This document shows, piece by piece, positions 44,948 to 54,721 of a stretch of DNA of 64,000 nucleotides. Below the pieces are notes generated by a model. It was not told the origin of the DNA. It searched no databases and saw only the letters and a list, made by a program, of their open reading frames with translations. The DNA is from Oryzomicrobium sp. (GTDB taxonomy: Bacteria > Pseudomonadota > Gammaproteobacteria > Burkholderiales > Rhodocyclaceae). The stretch's first letter is position 1. The number at the start of each line of letters is the position of its first letter. Where the stretch lies: positions 1-64,000 of the forward strand of contig NZ_JAJTBG010000018.1 of assembly GCF_021287045.1 (NCBI RefSeq). The letters run 5' to 3'. The position numbers were made by a program, and so were the translations under genes.

Positions 44948-46012
44948 TTAACGGACGATCTGGTTCAGTTCGCCCTTCTTGTAGCGCTCGGCCATCTTGT
45001 CCAGGGACACGGGCACGATCTTGCTCGCCTGGCCCTCACAGCCGAAAGCCTGGTAGCGGGCCACGCAGATCTTCTTGGCCGCTTCCCGGGCGGGCTTGAG
45101 GAAGTCGCGGGGGTCGAACTTGGCGGGATTTTCCACCAGGTAGCGGCGCACCGCGCCGGTCATGGCCAGGCGGATGTCGGTGTCGATGTTCACCTTGCGT
45201 ACGCCGTGCTTGATGCCCTTGACGATCTCTTCCACGGGCACGCCGTAGGTTTCCTTCATGTCGCCGCCGAACTGGCGGATTTCTTCCAGCAGCTCCTGGG
45301 GGACGGAGGAGGAGCCGTGCATCACCAGGTGGGTGTTGGGGATGCGGGCGTGGATCTCGGCGATGCGGTCGATGGCCAGGATGTCGCCGGTGGGCTTCTT
45401 GGTGAACTTGTAGGCGCCGTGGCTGGTGCCGATGGCGATGGCCAGGGCGTCGCAGTTGGTCTGCTTGACGAAGTCGGCGGCCTGGTCCGGGTCGGTCAGC
45501 AGCTGGTCGCGGGTCATGGTGCCCTCGGCGCCGTGGCCGTCTTCCTTGTCGCCCTTCATGGTTTCCAGGGAGCCGAGCACGCCCAGTTCGCCTTCCACCG
45601 ACACGCCGATGGCGTGGGCCAGTTCAGTGACCTTCTTGGTCACGGCCACGTTGTATTCGAAGGAGGCGACGGACTTGCCGTCCTCTTCCAGGGAGCCGTC
45701 CATCATCACCGAGGAGAAGCCGGAGCGGATGGCGGCCATGCACACGGCGGGGGACTGGCCGTGGTCCTGGTGCATCACCACGGGAATGTGGGGATAGGCT
45801 TCCAGGGCGGCGAGGATCTGGTGGCGCAGGAACGGCTCGCCGGCGTACTTCCGGGCGCCGGCGGAAGCCTGCATGATCACCGGGGCGTTCACCTCGTTGG
45901 CGGCTTCCATGATGGCCCAGACCTGCTCCATGTTGTTCACGTTGAACGCGGGCAGGCCATAGCCATTCTCGGCAGCGTGGTCGAGGAGTTGGCGCATCGA
46001 AACGAGAGGCAT
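44948..46012 (-). CDS. fbaA: Fructose-bisphosphate aldolase, class II
   Basis: The protein has 354 residues from the ATG at 46012 ([19 protein letters not shown]). Zinc and substrate motifs include [37 protein letters not shown] and [10 protein letters not shown]. It cleaves fructose-1,6-bisphosphate in glycolysis and gluconeogenesis. This is the long-chain class IIB form common in betaproteobacteria. Confidence 0.96.
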   Translation of the reverse strand: MPLVSMRQLLDHAAENGYGLPAFNVNNMEQVWAIMEAANEVNAPVIMQASAGARKYAGEPFLRHQILAALEAYPHIPVVMHQDHGQSPAVCMAAIRSGFSSVMMDGSLEEDGKSVASFEYNVAVTKKVTELAHAIGVSVEGELGVLGSLETMKGDKEDGHGAEGTMTRDQLLTDPDQAADFVKQTNCDALAIAIGTSHGAYKFTKKPTGDILAIDRIAEIHARIPNTHLVMHGSSSVPQELLEEIRQFGGDMKETYGVPVEEIVKGIKHGVRKVNIDTDIRLAMTGAVRRYLVENPAKFDPRDFLKPAREAAKKICVARYQAFGCEGQASKIVPVSLDKMAERYKKGELNQIVR

Positions 46013-46116
46013 GGTGGTCTTCCTAAATAGCAAAAGGCCCCGGGGGCGAAGGCGGGCATTTTACCCCGTTTCCTTGCGCTCCCGGAGCCCGGCCTACGGG
46101 CCGCGATGGCGGGGGG

Positions 46117-46920
46117 TCAGAGCTTGCGTTCCCGGGCCGCCCGGGCCTGGTCGGCTTGCAGGTGGGGCACCAGGGCCTCGGGCACCGGGGCGCCGAAGCG
46201 TTCGGCGTGGACCAGGGTTTCCAGGGGCAGGCGGGAGCGCCAGCCGGCGGATTCCAGTTCCGGCTTGGCGTAGAAGTGGCTGACCCGGCCGATGCACAGG
46301 TAGGCGATGGGAATCACCCGCTCGGGAATATCCAGGATTTCCTTGAGCCGCGCCTGGTGGAAGATCGACACCCAGCCGACCCCGAGGCCCTCGGCCCGGG
46401 CCGCCAGCCACAGGTTCTGCACGGCGCAGACGGCGCTGTAGATGTCCATCACCTTGAGGTGGGTGCGGCCGATCACCACCGGGCCGGCCCGGTCCCGGTC
46501 GCAGGTGATGCACAGGTTGATCGGCGCCTCCTGGATACCTTCGAGCTTGAGCGAGCGGTAGAGGCCCTGGCGGTGCTGCTCGAACATTTCCGCCGCCTCC
46601 CGGTTGGCCTCGTCGAAGGCGCTGTGGACCGCCGCCTTGGTGGCCGGGTCCTTGACCACGATGAAGCTCCAGGGCTGCATGAAGCCAACCGAGGGGGCGA
46701 AGTGGGCGGCGGTGAGCAGGCGCGACAGCACCTCGTCCGGCACCGGGTCGGGGAGGAACTGGCCGCGCACGTCGCGGCGCGAAAAGATGGTGTGGTATAG
46801 GGCTTCCCGGGCTTCGGCGGTGAAGTCCGGGTCCGGCTGGTGGCCGGGGGCGGCCGGGGCGGGAGTGGCAGGCGCGGCGAAAGGATGGCCGGCGGTCGTG
46901 CCGATGGGTTCGATCTTCAT
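46117..46920 (-). CDS. bluB: BluB, 5,6-dimethylbenzimidazole synthase
   Basis: The protein has 267 residues. The nitroreductase-like core is FSRRDVRGQFLPDPVPDEVLSRLLTAAHFAPSVGFMQPWSFIVV (the R-D-x-R and P-S-V-G-x-x-Q-P-W motifs of BluB), followed by AVQNLWLAARAEGLGVGWVSIF. It destroys FMNH2 with oxygen to form the lower ligand of vitamin B12. A cobalamin riboswitch lies directly upstream, confirming the pathway. Residues 1-35 are a Pro/Ala-rich extension. Confidence 0.93.
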   Translation of the reverse strand: MKIEPIGTTAGHPFAAPATPAPAAPGHQPDPDFTAEAREALYHTIFSRRDVRGQFLPDPVPDEVLSRLLTAAHFAPSVGFMQPWSFIVVKDPATKAAVHSAFDEANREAAEMFEQHRQGLYRSLKLEGIQEAPINLCITCDRDRAGPVVIGRTHLKVMDIYSAVCAVQNLWLAARAEGLGVGWVSIFHQARLKEILDIPERVIPIAYLCIGRVSHFYAKPELESAGWRSRLPLETLVHAERFGAPVPEALVPHLQADQARAARERKL

Positions 46921-46974
46921 GGAGTCCCCTTGTGAAGAACGGTGGCGGGCCCGCCTGGCCGTGCGGTCCGTCGA

Positions 46975-47185
46975 ATCCTTCCTGGCCGGTCTTCTGACTC
47001 GGGATCGTCCCGCCGGCGCGCCTTCCCGGCCCGGATCGCTGAAGGGTGCGATCCCGGTGGCCAGTGGCGTGTGCGTCGGCAGTCCCCCTCACAGCGTTGG
47101 GCACGTCGCGGAATAGCCCCGCCGGCAGGGCGGGGAGCACCGCGTTCCCGATTCTCCCTTGCGGGCACCAGGAAGGCGTGGTGGT
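46975..47185 (-). ncRNA. Cobalamin (B12) riboswitch upstream of bluB
   Basis: On the minus strand the order of conserved blocks is CCTGGTGCCCGCAAGGGA, GGGAACGCGGTGC, GCCACTGG, GGGAAGGC, and the B12 box GAGTCAGAAGACCGGCC (consensus AGYCAGGAGACCTGCC). Spacing agrees with the class I adenosylcobalamin aptamer. It ends about 55 bases before the bluB ATG, where folding could mask the ribosome site. Confidence 0.92.
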
Positions 47186-47327
47186 CGCCCGGCGAACCGG
47201 GCGGTGGCGATTCTAGCAAAGCCGGCAAGGCTGGGGGTGGGGCCGGGGCCGTCAGTCCGGTGGCGGAAACGTTCCGCCGTCGCCGCACTCCAACGGCTGT
47301 GAATGACAACGTGCAGAGGAGAGCGCC

Positions 47328-47594
47328 ATGGGCTGGATCGTCACGCTGCTGGTGGGCGGCCTGATCGGCTGGGTCGCCAGCCGCGTCATGAATACCGATG
47401 CCCAGCAGGGCATCATCGCCAACGTCCTGGTGGGGGTGGTCGGCTCGGCCCTGGGGCGCTGGCTGTTCGGCGACGTGATCGGCATCGGCGCCGCCGAGAC
47501 GGCCGGGGCCTTCTCCCTGGCCGGCCTGGCCTTCGGCGTGCTGGGGGCGGTGGTGCTGGTGGCCCTGCTCAAGGTGCTGGGCGTGTTCCGCTGA
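47328..47594 (+). CDS. GlsB/YeaQ/YmgE family membrane protein
   Basis: The protein has 88 residues with three hydrophobic helices: IVTLLVGGLIGWVASRVMN, the conserved QQGIIANVLVGVVGSALGRWLFG, and LAGLAFGVLGAVVLVALLK. The family is stress-induced (transglycosylase-associated protein). A GGAG ribosome site lies upstream. Function is poorly known. Confidence 0.88.
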   Translation: MGWIVTLLVGGLIGWVASRVMNTDAQQGIIANVLVGVVGSALGRWLFGDVIGIGAAETAGAFSLAGLAFGVLGAVVLVALLKVLGVFR

Positions 47595-47633
47595 ACCCGG
47601 GGGCGGGCGGCTGCATTCCGCACCCCATTGATG

Positions 47634-47698
47634 AAACCCCGCGCCCCTGGCCGATCTTCACGAGGCATGCCTCAAGATCGGCCAGGGGCGCGGGGTTT
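47634..47698. repeat. 65-bp near-perfect palindrome, member of the repeat family / bidirectional terminator
   Basis: A perfect 25-base inverted repeat (47634-47658 with 47674-47698) has arms beginning AAACCCCGCGCC. It encloses CAC plus the 12-base palindrome GAGGCATGCCTC (47662-47673). It lies between convergent glsB-like and pyk genes. There is no real T run, so termination is possible but the extent of pairing is far beyond what termination needs. Confidence 0.8.
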
Positions 47699-47749
47699 GG
47701 TGGAGGCATCGCGGAGATGCCCGTCCTGCTTGGGGTTTGGCGGCGTGGG

Positions 47750-49189
47750 TCAGCCGGTTTGCAGCTGGTGGTCGCCGACCCGCACGATCTTCATGGTGTT
47801 GGTGCCGCCCGGGGTGCCGATCGGTTCGCCGATGGTGAGCACGATCAGGTCGCCCTTTTCCACCACGCCCTTGGCCAGCAGCAGCTGCTCGGCGTCGGCC
47901 AGCAGCAGTTCCCGGTCGGTGTGCTGCTCGCCCATGAGCAGGGGACAGACTTCCCGGTAGAGGGTCATGCGCCCCACGGCAGAGGCTTCGGGGGTGAGGG
48001 CATAGACCGGCACGCCGCAGTTGAGCCGGCTCATCCACAGGGCGGTGGAGCCAGACTGGGACAGGGCGGCGATGGCCTTCACCTTGAGGTGGTGGGCGGT
48101 CCAGATGGCGGCCATGGCCACCGACTGGTCGATGCGGGTGAATATCCGGTCGAGGAATTCCCGGTCCAGGGTGACCTCGGCCGAGCGCTCGGCCTCGACG
48201 CACACCCGCACCATGGCCTCCACCGTTTCCACCGGGTAATGGCCCGAGGCGGTCTCGGCCGACAGCATCACCGCGTCGGTGCCGTCGAGCACGGCGTTGG
48301 CCACGTCGGACACTTCGGCCCGGGTCGGCACCGGCGAGTGGATCATGGATTCCATCATCTGGGTGGCGGTGATCGCCACCTTGTTCTTCTCCCGGGCCAT
48401 GCGGATCATCTTCTTCTGCAAGGCTGGCACGGCGGCGTCGCCCACTTCCACCGCCAGGTCGCCCCGGGCCACCATCACCCCGTCGGAGGCATCGAGCACC
48501 TCGGCCAGGTTCTCCACCGCCTCGGTGCGCTCGATCTTGGCGATCAGCAGGGCCCGGCCGCCGGCGGCGCGCATCAGCTGGCGGGCCATGTACATGTCGG
48601 CGGCGCTTTTGGGGAAGGACACGGCAAGGAAATCGACGCCCAGCTGGGCGGCGATCTTCAAATCTTCCATGTCCTTGGCGGTTAGGGCCGGCGCGGACAG
48701 GCCGCCGCCCTGGCGGTTGATGCCCTTGTTGTTGGACAGCTCGCCGCCGTGGCGCACCGTACAGTGGATTTCCGGCCCGGCCACCCGCACCACGTCAAGG
48801 ACGATGCGGCCGTCGTCGAGCAGCAGCACCGAGCCGGCGGACACGTCCTTGGGCAGGTCCTTGTAATCGAGGCCGACACGCTCGTCATTGCCCAGGTTGC
48901 AGGCCGCGTCGAGGATGAAGGCCTGGCCCTTGGCCAGGGTCACCTTGCCCTCGGCGAACTTGCCGACGCGAATCTTCGGCCCTTGCAGGTCGGCCAGGAT
49001 GCCCACCGGGCGGCCCACCTGCTCGGCGGCGGTGCGCACGGCCTTGACCCGGGCGACGTGGTCCTCGGCCTTGCCGTGGGAAAAATTGAGCCGCACCACG
49101 TCCACCCCGGCGGCGATCATGCGGGTCAGGGTGTCGGCATCGCTGGAGGCGGGGCCGAGGGTGGCGACGATCTTGGTATGGCGGGGCAT
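47750..49189 (-). CDS. pyk: Pyruvate kinase
   Basis: The protein has 479 residues. RHTKIVATLGPASSD, VDVVRLNFSHGKAEDH, ADLQGPKIRVG and the active-site MVARGDLAVEVGDAAVPALQKKMI are classic. The C-terminal allosteric domain is present. It converts PEP to pyruvate with ATP formation. Confidence 0.96.
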   Translation of the reverse strand: MPRHTKIVATLGPASSDADTLTRMIAAGVDVVRLNFSHGKAEDHVARVKAVRTAAEQVGRPVGILADLQGPKIRVGKFAEGKVTLAKGQAFILDAACNLGNDERVGLDYKDLPKDVSAGSVLLLDDGRIVLDVVRVAGPEIHCTVRHGGELSNNKGINRQGGGLSAPALTAKDMEDLKIAAQLGVDFLAVSFPKSAADMYMARQLMRAAGGRALLIAKIERTEAVENLAEVLDASDGVMVARGDLAVEVGDAAVPALQKKMIRMAREKNKVAITATQMMESMIHSPVPTRAEVSDVANAVLDGTDAVMLSAETASGHYPVETVEAMVRVCVEAERSAEVTLDREFLDRIFTRIDQSVAMAAIWTAHHLKVKAIAALSQSGSTALWMSRLNCGVPVYALTPEASAVGRMTLYREVCPLLMGEQHTDRELLLADAEQLLLAKGVVEKGDLIVLTIGEPIGTPGGTNTMKIVRVGDHQLQTG

Positions 49190-49295
49190 GGACGGTCCTC
49201 CGTTCTGTGGTTATGGTGAGGATTCTAGCGCGCCGGCGACGGCGTCTCCCGCGAACCCTGCCACGTCCGCTCCGCCGGGCACCCTACGCACCGCC

Positions 49296-50261
49296 ATGCT
49301 CATCAACTGTGCCGCCTACCAAGAAGGCAAAAAACTCGCCGACATCACCATCGCCGAAATCAGCGATTACCTGGCCATCCCCGGCTGTTTCGTCTGGGTC
49401 GCCCTGCGTGACGCCACCCGGGACGAGCTGGAGGAAATGCGCCAGGAGTTCCACCTCCACGAACTGGCCGTGGAAGACGCCCTGCACGGCCACCAGCGGC
49501 CCAAGGTGGAGGAATACGGCGATTCCCTGTTCGCCGTCATGCAGTTGGTCGAGATGCAGGACGGGGAACTGAACTGCGGCGAGGTGGACGTCTTCGTCGG
49601 CCACAACTACGTGCTCTCGGTGCGCAACCGCAGCAGCCACGACTTCCTCGGCGTGCGCGGCCGCTGCGAGCGGGAGCCGCAGCGCCTCAAGGACGGCTCG
49701 GGTTTCGTCTTCTACGCCCTGATGGACGCAGTGGTCGATCGCTACTTCCCGGTGTTGAGCGAATTGGAGGCGGAGCTGGAAATCGTCGAGGAGCACATCT
49801 TCGCCAAGGGCGCCGCCCGTTCCAACATCGAGCGGCTGTACGAACTGAAGCGCAAGGTCACCGAGCTGCGCCACGCCGTGACGCCCCTGCTGGAAGCCGC
49901 CGGCAAGCTCACCGGCGGCCGGGTGCCCGAGGTATGCGCCCGCAGCCAGCACTACTTCCGCGACGTGATCGACCACCTGGCGCGCATCAACGCCTCCCTA
50001 GACGCCTGCCGGGACACCATCGGCACCGCCATGCAGGTCAACCTGTCCATGGTCGCCATCGAAGAAAACGAGGTGAACAAGAAGCTCGCCGCCTGGGCCG
50101 GTATCTTCGCCGTGGCCACCGCCTTCGCCGGCATCTGGGGCATGAACTTCAAGGCCATGCCCGAACTGGACTGGGAATTCGGCTACCCCATGGCCCTGGG
50201 CCTGATCGCGGCCACCTGCGGCTACCTGTACTACCGCTTCAAGCGGGCGAAGTGGCTGTGA
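49296..50261 (+). CDS. corA: CorA-family Mg2+/Co2+ transporter
   Basis: The protein has 321 residues from the ATG at 49296. A cytoplasmic funnel domain (KVEEYGDSLFAVMQLVE, long helices to about 260) is followed by two C-terminal membrane helices flanking the selectivity motif GIWGMNFKAMPEL (GMN near residue 283) and a basic tail (YYRFKRAKWL). It forms a pentameric channel. It is divergent from pyk. Confidence 0.93.
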   Translation: MLINCAAYQEGKKLADITIAEISDYLAIPGCFVWVALRDATRDELEEMRQEFHLHELAVEDALHGHQRPKVEEYGDSLFAVMQLVEMQDGELNCGEVDVFVGHNYVLSVRNRSSHDFLGVRGRCEREPQRLKDGSGFVFYALMDAVVDRYFPVLSELEAELEIVEEHIFAKGAARSNIERLYELKRKVTELRHAVTPLLEAAGKLTGGRVPEVCARSQHYFRDVIDHLARINASLDACRDTIGTAMQVNLSMVAIEENEVNKKLAAWAGIFAVATAFAGIWGMNFKAMPELDWEFGYPMALGLIAATCGYLYYRFKRAKWL

Positions 50262-50377
50262 GGGCGGTGCCGCCCAGATTTTGCCCGGGTGGCGGAATAT
50301 CGCGCCCATAGCGGCAATGCCGTGGTGCCGGGTTTGGCTATAGTGAATGTTCACCAACCCTCAACGGAGGCGGGAAC

Positions 50378-51037
50378 ATGAACAGGATCAGCGCCGCGCT
50401 TGCGGCTGTGGTGATCGGGGTCGGCGGCCTGGGCGGTTGCGCCGACATGAGCGAAACCCAGCGCACCACCGGGACCGGGGCGGCCATCGGGGCCCTGGCC
50501 GGGGCGGTGGTGGGCGGCGCGACCCACGGCGGGCGCGGCGCGGCCACTGGGGCGGTGATCGGCGGCGCCCTGGGGGCGGGGGGCGGCTACCTGTGGTCGC
50601 GGCACATGCAGGAGCAGAAGGCGGCCATGGAGCAGGCCACCCAGGGCACCGGGGTGAAGGTCAGCCAGACCGCCGATAACCAGTTGAAGCTCGATATTCC
50701 CAGCGACATTTCCTTCGACACCGGCAGCTACGTGGTCAAGCCGAACATGCGGCCGATCCTGGATCGCTTCGCCACCACTCTGAACCAGAACCCGGTGACC
50801 ACGGTGCGCATCGTCGGCCATACCGACAACACCGGGTCGGACGCGATCAACCAGCCCCTGTCGGTGAACCGGGCCAGCGCCACCCGGGACTACCTGGTGG
50901 AGCGGGGCGTGGCGATGAACCGCATCAGCATCGACGGCCGGGGCGCCCGGGAGCCGGTAGCCGACAACGGCACCGCCGCCGGCCGGGCGAAGAACCGCCG
51001 GGTGGAGATTTTCGTTGCCGAGGCGGCGCAGGGGTAG
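50378..51037 (+). CDS. OmpA-family lipoprotein with glycine-zipper
   Basis: The protein has 219 residues with a lipobox near LGGC (residue 21). A glycine-zipper segment (TGAAIGALAGAVVGGATHGGRGAATGAVIGGALGAGGGY) precedes the C-terminal OmpA domain. The peptidoglycan-binding motif is IVGHTDNTGSDAINQPLSVNRASATRDYL...NRRVEIFV. It is a YiaD-like outer-membrane anchor. TATAGT at 50339-50344 may be its -10. Confidence 0.88.
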   Translation: MNRISAALAAVVIGVGGLGGCADMSETQRTTGTGAAIGALAGAVVGGATHGGRGAATGAVIGGALGAGGGYLWSRHMQEQKAAMEQATQGTGVKVSQTADNQLKLDIPSDISFDTGSYVVKPNMRPILDRFATTLNQNPVTTVRIVGHTDNTGSDAINQPLSVNRASATRDYLVERGVAMNRISIDGRGAREPVADNGTAAGRAKNRRVEIFVAEAAQG

Positions 51038-51109
51038 GCGCGGTTCGCAGCACTGAGCGCAACCGGCAAGACAAACGACAGGGCGGCTCGTGGGCCACCC
51101 TGGACTACT

Positions 51110-51143
51110 GGCCAGGCCTCCCGGGTGGAGGCCTGGCCGTTTT
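51110..51143. terminator. Terminator between the OmpA lipoprotein and cobW genes
   Basis: A 12-bp perfect stem GGCCAGGCCTCC (51110-51121) / GGAGGCCTGGCC (51127-51138) is followed by GTTTT. It serves the plus-strand gene and possibly the convergent cobW-type gene. Confidence 0.82.
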
Positions 51144-51186
51144 CAGCGCTACGGAGCCGGCGACGGGAGTGGGCCGGCGGCGCGCC

Positions 51187-52233
51187 TCACTGGCACGCCG
51201 CTTGGAAGCCGGCCTCGATGGCGGCGGCGTCCAGGCGGCGGCCGATGATGACGATGCGGCTCTCCCGGGTTTCGCCCTCGCCCCAGGGGCGGCCGTAGTC
51301 GAAGCCGGTGATGCGGTGCACGCCCTGGAAGACCAGGCGCTGCGGGTTGCCGCGCACGGCCAGCACGCCCTTGTAGCGCAGCATGTCGTTGCCGTTGGCC
51401 TCCAGCAGTCCTTCCACGTAGGCGCCGATGCGCGCCACGTCCACCTCGCCGGGGTGGTGCAGCACCAGGGATGAGACGTCGTCGTCCCAGGAGCGGGTGT
51501 GCTCCCCGGCAGTGGCGATGCCGCTGCGGGCCAGGCCCTGGGGGTGGTGCCCGGTGAGGAAGCCGGGATCGACTTCCAGCACGTCGTCCAGGTGGAAGGC
51601 GTTGAGGTCGAGCAGGGCGGCCACGCTGGTGTCCGCCGGGGGCGGGGCGATGGGCGCGCGGGCGTTGATGCGGCGCAGCCGCTCGGTCAGGGCTGCCACC
51701 CGGGCCTCGTCCACCAGGTCGGTCTTGGTCAGCAGCAGCCGGTCGGCGAAGCCCACCTGGGCGGCGGCCACCCGTTGCTCGTCGAGCTGGGCGGGGGCGT
51801 GCACCGCATCCACCAGGGTGAGGATGCCGTCGAGCACGTAGCGCTCGCGCACGCCCTCGTCCACGAAGAAGGCCTGGGCCACCGGTGCCGGGTCGGCCAG
51901 GCCGGTGGTTTCCAGCACCAGTCGGTCGAAGGCCAGGGTGCCGGCATCGCGCCGGTCGGCCAGGTCGGCCAGGGCCCGGCTCATTTCGCCGCGCACGCTG
52001 CAACAGACGCAGCCGTTGGCCAGCTCGATCACGGTGATGTCGGGGCGGCCGGCGGCCTCGATCAGGCCGCCGTCGATGCCGACGGCGCCGAACTCGTTTT
52101 CCACCACGGCGATGCGGGTGTCGCCGGCGGCGGCGATGAGACGGTTGAGCAGGGTGGTTTTGCCGGCGCCGAGGAAGCCGGTGAGGATGGTCACCGGAAT
52201 CGGCGGCAGGGGTTGGGAAGATTGTCGGGTCAT
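51187..52233 (-). CDS. G3E-family P-loop GTPase (YjiA/CobW-like)
   Basis: The protein has 348 residues. P-loop TGFLGAGKTTLLNRL, metal-binding ANGCVCCSVRGEM (CxCC), LVLETTGLADPAPV and TKTDLVDE give the G3E class. The C-terminal CobW domain includes VHRITGFDYGRPWGEGE. These GTPases are metal-responsive chaperones. The order cstA-yjiX-cobW equals the E. coli btsT-yjiX-yjiA operon, so it is a YjiA counterpart rather than a cobalamin-synthesis CobW. Confidence 0.9.
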   Translation of the reverse strand: MTRQSSQPLPPIPVTILTGFLGAGKTTLLNRLIAAAGDTRIAVVENEFGAVGIDGGLIEAAGRPDITVIELANGCVCCSVRGEMSRALADLADRRDAGTLAFDRLVLETTGLADPAPVAQAFFVDEGVRERYVLDGILTLVDAVHAPAQLDEQRVAAAQVGFADRLLLTKTDLVDEARVAALTERLRRINARAPIAPPPADTSVAALLDLNAFHLDDVLEVDPGFLTGHHPQGLARSGIATAGEHTRSWDDDVSSLVLHHPGEVDVARIGAYVEGLLEANGNDMLRYKGVLAVRGNPQRLVFQGVHRITGFDYGRPWGEGETRESRIVIIGRRLDAAAIEAGFQAACQ

Positions 52234-52313
52234 GGTCGTCCAACGAAAAACCGGCCGGCGCGACGCGAGGTCGGCCGGCCGGCGGGAGGGGCGGGATGGT
52301 TCCGCCCGGGCGT

Positions 52314-52517
52314 TCAGCAGCAGCGCCCGGGGCGCCCGTCGGCACCGCCGTAGCGGGCTTCCTGGCGCTCGCGGAAGAATTCCTCGTAGCTCATGGGCGT
52401 CTGCTCCGGATGGGTCAGGCGCATGTGCTGCACGTAGGCGTCGTAGTCGGGCACGCCCACCATCAGGCGGGCGGCCTGGCCGAGATACTTGCCGACGCGG
52501 GCGAGGTCAGAGAACAC
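52314..52517 (-). CDS. YbdD/YjiX (DUF466) protein
   Basis: The protein has 67 residues with a GTG start. [46 protein letters not shown] is the DUF466 family signature. The C-terminus ends in two cysteines (GRCC). It is always linked to CstA-type transporters. The function is unknown, possibly an accessory subunit. Confidence 0.9.
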   Translation of the reverse strand: MFSDLARVGKYLGQAARLMVGVPDYDAYVQHMRLTHPEQTPMSYEEFFRERQEARYGGADGRPGRCC

Positions 52518-52536
52518 GGTGTGCCTTCCTTCTTCC

Positions 52537-54603
52537 TTAGACGCGGACGCCTTCGGGCATCAGCTCGAAGGGGGTTTCCTTGTCGGTGCGGCTGGGCTTG
52601 TCCAGGGCCTTGCGGCAGGCCGGCACGGCAAAGAGCAGGATGCTCACCACCAGGAACAGGAACAGGGCGGCCATGCCCGCATCGATATAGTTGTTGAGCA
52701 CGATCTGGTGCATTTGTTCCATGGTCTTGGCCGGGGCCAGCAGCTGGCCCTGCTCCATGGCGGCGCGGTACTTGTTGGCCGCGGCGAGGAAGCCGATCTT
52801 GGGGTTCTCGTGGAACACCTTCTGCCAGCCGGCGGTGAGGGTACACAGCAGCAGCCAGATGGTCGGCACGATGGTCACCCAGGCGAAGCGCTGGCGCTTC
52901 ATCTTGAACAGCACCACGGTAGCCAGCATCAGGGCCACGCCGGCCAGCATCTGGTTGGCGATGCCGAACAGGGGCCACAGAGTGTTGATGCCGCCGAGGG
53001 GATCGACCACGCCCTGGTACAGGAAGTAGCCCCAGGCGGCCACGCACAGGGCGGTGGCGATCAGGCTGGCGGGGATCGAGTCCATGCGCTTCATCGAGGG
53101 CACGAAGGTACCCATCAGGTCTTGCAGCATGAAGCGGCCGGCCCGGGTGCCGGCGTCCACGGCGGTGAGGATGAACAGGGCTTCGAACAGGATGGCGAAG
53201 TGGTACCAGAAGGCCATCATGGTCTTGCCGCCGAGCACGCTGGAGAGGATGTGGGCCATGCCCACGGCCAGGGTCGGGGCACCGCCGGCACGGGAGATGA
53301 TGGTCTGCTCACCCACGTCCTTGGCGGTTTGCAGCAGCATGTCCGGGGTGACGGAGAAGCCCCACTGGGAGATCACCTGGGCCGCGTCCTGGGCGGTGCT
53401 GCCGAGCACGGCCAGGGGGCTGTTCATGGCGAAGTAGATGCCGGGCTCGATCACCGAGGCGGCCACCAGGGCCATGATGGCGACGAAGGACTCCATGAGC
53501 ATGCCGCCGTAGCCGATGAAGCGGGCGTTCTTCTCGTTGTCGAGGAGCTTCGGCGTGGTGCCCGAGGAAATCAGGGCGTGGAAGCCGGAGACGGCGCCGC
53601 AGGCGATGGTGATGAAGAGGAAGGGGAACAGGCTGCCCGCCCACACCGGGCCGGAGCCGTCGATGAACTTGGTCAGGGCCGGCATCTGCAGGTTGGGGGC
53701 CACGACGGCGATGCCGATGGCCAGGCCGATGATGGTGCCGATCTTGAGGAAGGTGGACAGGTAGTCCCGGGGGGCCAGCAGCAGCCACACCGGCAGCACC
53801 GAGGCGACGAAGCCGTAGCCGATCAGCATCCAGGTCAGCTGCTTGCCGTCGAAGGTGAACAGGGGACCCCACACTGGGCTGGCGGCGATGTCGCCGCCGT
53901 AGACGATGGAGGCCATCAGCAGCACGAAGCCGATCACCGACATTTCACCGATGCGGCCCGGGCGCAGGTAGCGGGTGTAGACGCCCATCAGCAGGGCGAT
54001 GGGGATGGTGGCGGCGACGGTGAAAGTACCCCAGGGGGAGCCGGCCAGGGCCTTGACCACGATCAGGGCCAGCACCGCCAGGATGATCACCATGATCATG
54101 AAGGTGCCGAACAGGGCGATCACGCCCGGGGCTACCCCCAACTCCGACTTGACCAGGTCGCCCAGGGAGCGGCCGTCGCGGCGGGTGGAGATGAACAGCA
54201 CCATGAAGTCCTGCACCGCGCCGGCGAAGACCACCCCGGCGAGAATCCACAGCATGCCCGGCAGGTAGCCCATCTGGGCGGCGAGCACCGGGCCCACCAG
54301 GGGGCCGGCGCCGGCGATGGCGGCGAAGTGGTGGCCGAACAGCACGTACTTGTTGGTCGGCACGTAGTCCAGGCCGTCGTTGTGGCGCACCGCCGGGGTC
54401 ATCCGGGTCGGGTCGAGCTCCATGACCCGGTCGGCGATGTACAGGCTGTAGTAGCGGTAGGCGATGAGGTAGGTACAGACGGCGGCGATGACGAGCCATA
54501 GGGCGTTGATGGTCTCGCCGCGATGCAGGGCGACGACACCGAATGCGGCTGCGCCCAGAAGCGCAACCGCCGCCCAGCCGAGATGGCGCTGGATGGTTTT
54601 CAT
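52537..54603 (-). CDS. cstA: CstA/BtsT carbon-starvation transporter
   Basis: The protein has 688 residues from the ATG at 54603 after GAGGAGA. It has many membrane helices and the conserved N-terminal segments [49 protein letters not shown] and [17 protein letters not shown]. Family members import pyruvate or peptides when carbon is short. A divergent two-component system probably controls it. Confidence 0.93.
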   Translation of the reverse strand: MKTIQRHLGWAAVALLGAAAFGVVALHRGETINALWLVIAAVCTYLIAYRYYSLYIADRVMELDPTRMTPAVRHNDGLDYVPTNKYVLFGHHFAAIAGAGPLVGPVLAAQMGYLPGMLWILAGVVFAGAVQDFMVLFISTRRDGRSLGDLVKSELGVAPGVIALFGTFMIMVIILAVLALIVVKALAGSPWGTFTVAATIPIALLMGVYTRYLRPGRIGEMSVIGFVLLMASIVYGGDIAASPVWGPLFTFDGKQLTWMLIGYGFVASVLPVWLLLAPRDYLSTFLKIGTIIGLAIGIAVVAPNLQMPALTKFIDGSGPVWAGSLFPFLFITIACGAVSGFHALISSGTTPKLLDNEKNARFIGYGGMLMESFVAIMALVAASVIEPGIYFAMNSPLAVLGSTAQDAAQVISQWGFSVTPDMLLQTAKDVGEQTIISRAGGAPTLAVGMAHILSSVLGGKTMMAFWYHFAILFEALFILTAVDAGTRAGRFMLQDLMGTFVPSMKRMDSIPASLIATALCVAAWGYFLYQGVVDPLGGINTLWPLFGIANQMLAGVALMLATVVLFKMKRQRFAWVTIVPTIWLLLCTLTAGWQKVFHENPKIGFLAAANKYRAAMEQGQLLAPAKTMEQMHQIVLNNYIDAGMAALFLFLVVSILLFAVPACRKALDKPSRTDKETPFELMPEGVRV

Positions 54604-54721
54604 GGATCTCCTCGTTCTTCCTTTGTATGGAAACGACACACCGCCATGCCGGTAGGCGGGCGGTAAACTTGCAGCCCGAGCGCAATGGCGACCGGTTAGC
54701 GAAATGTAAGAGGAGCGGGGG

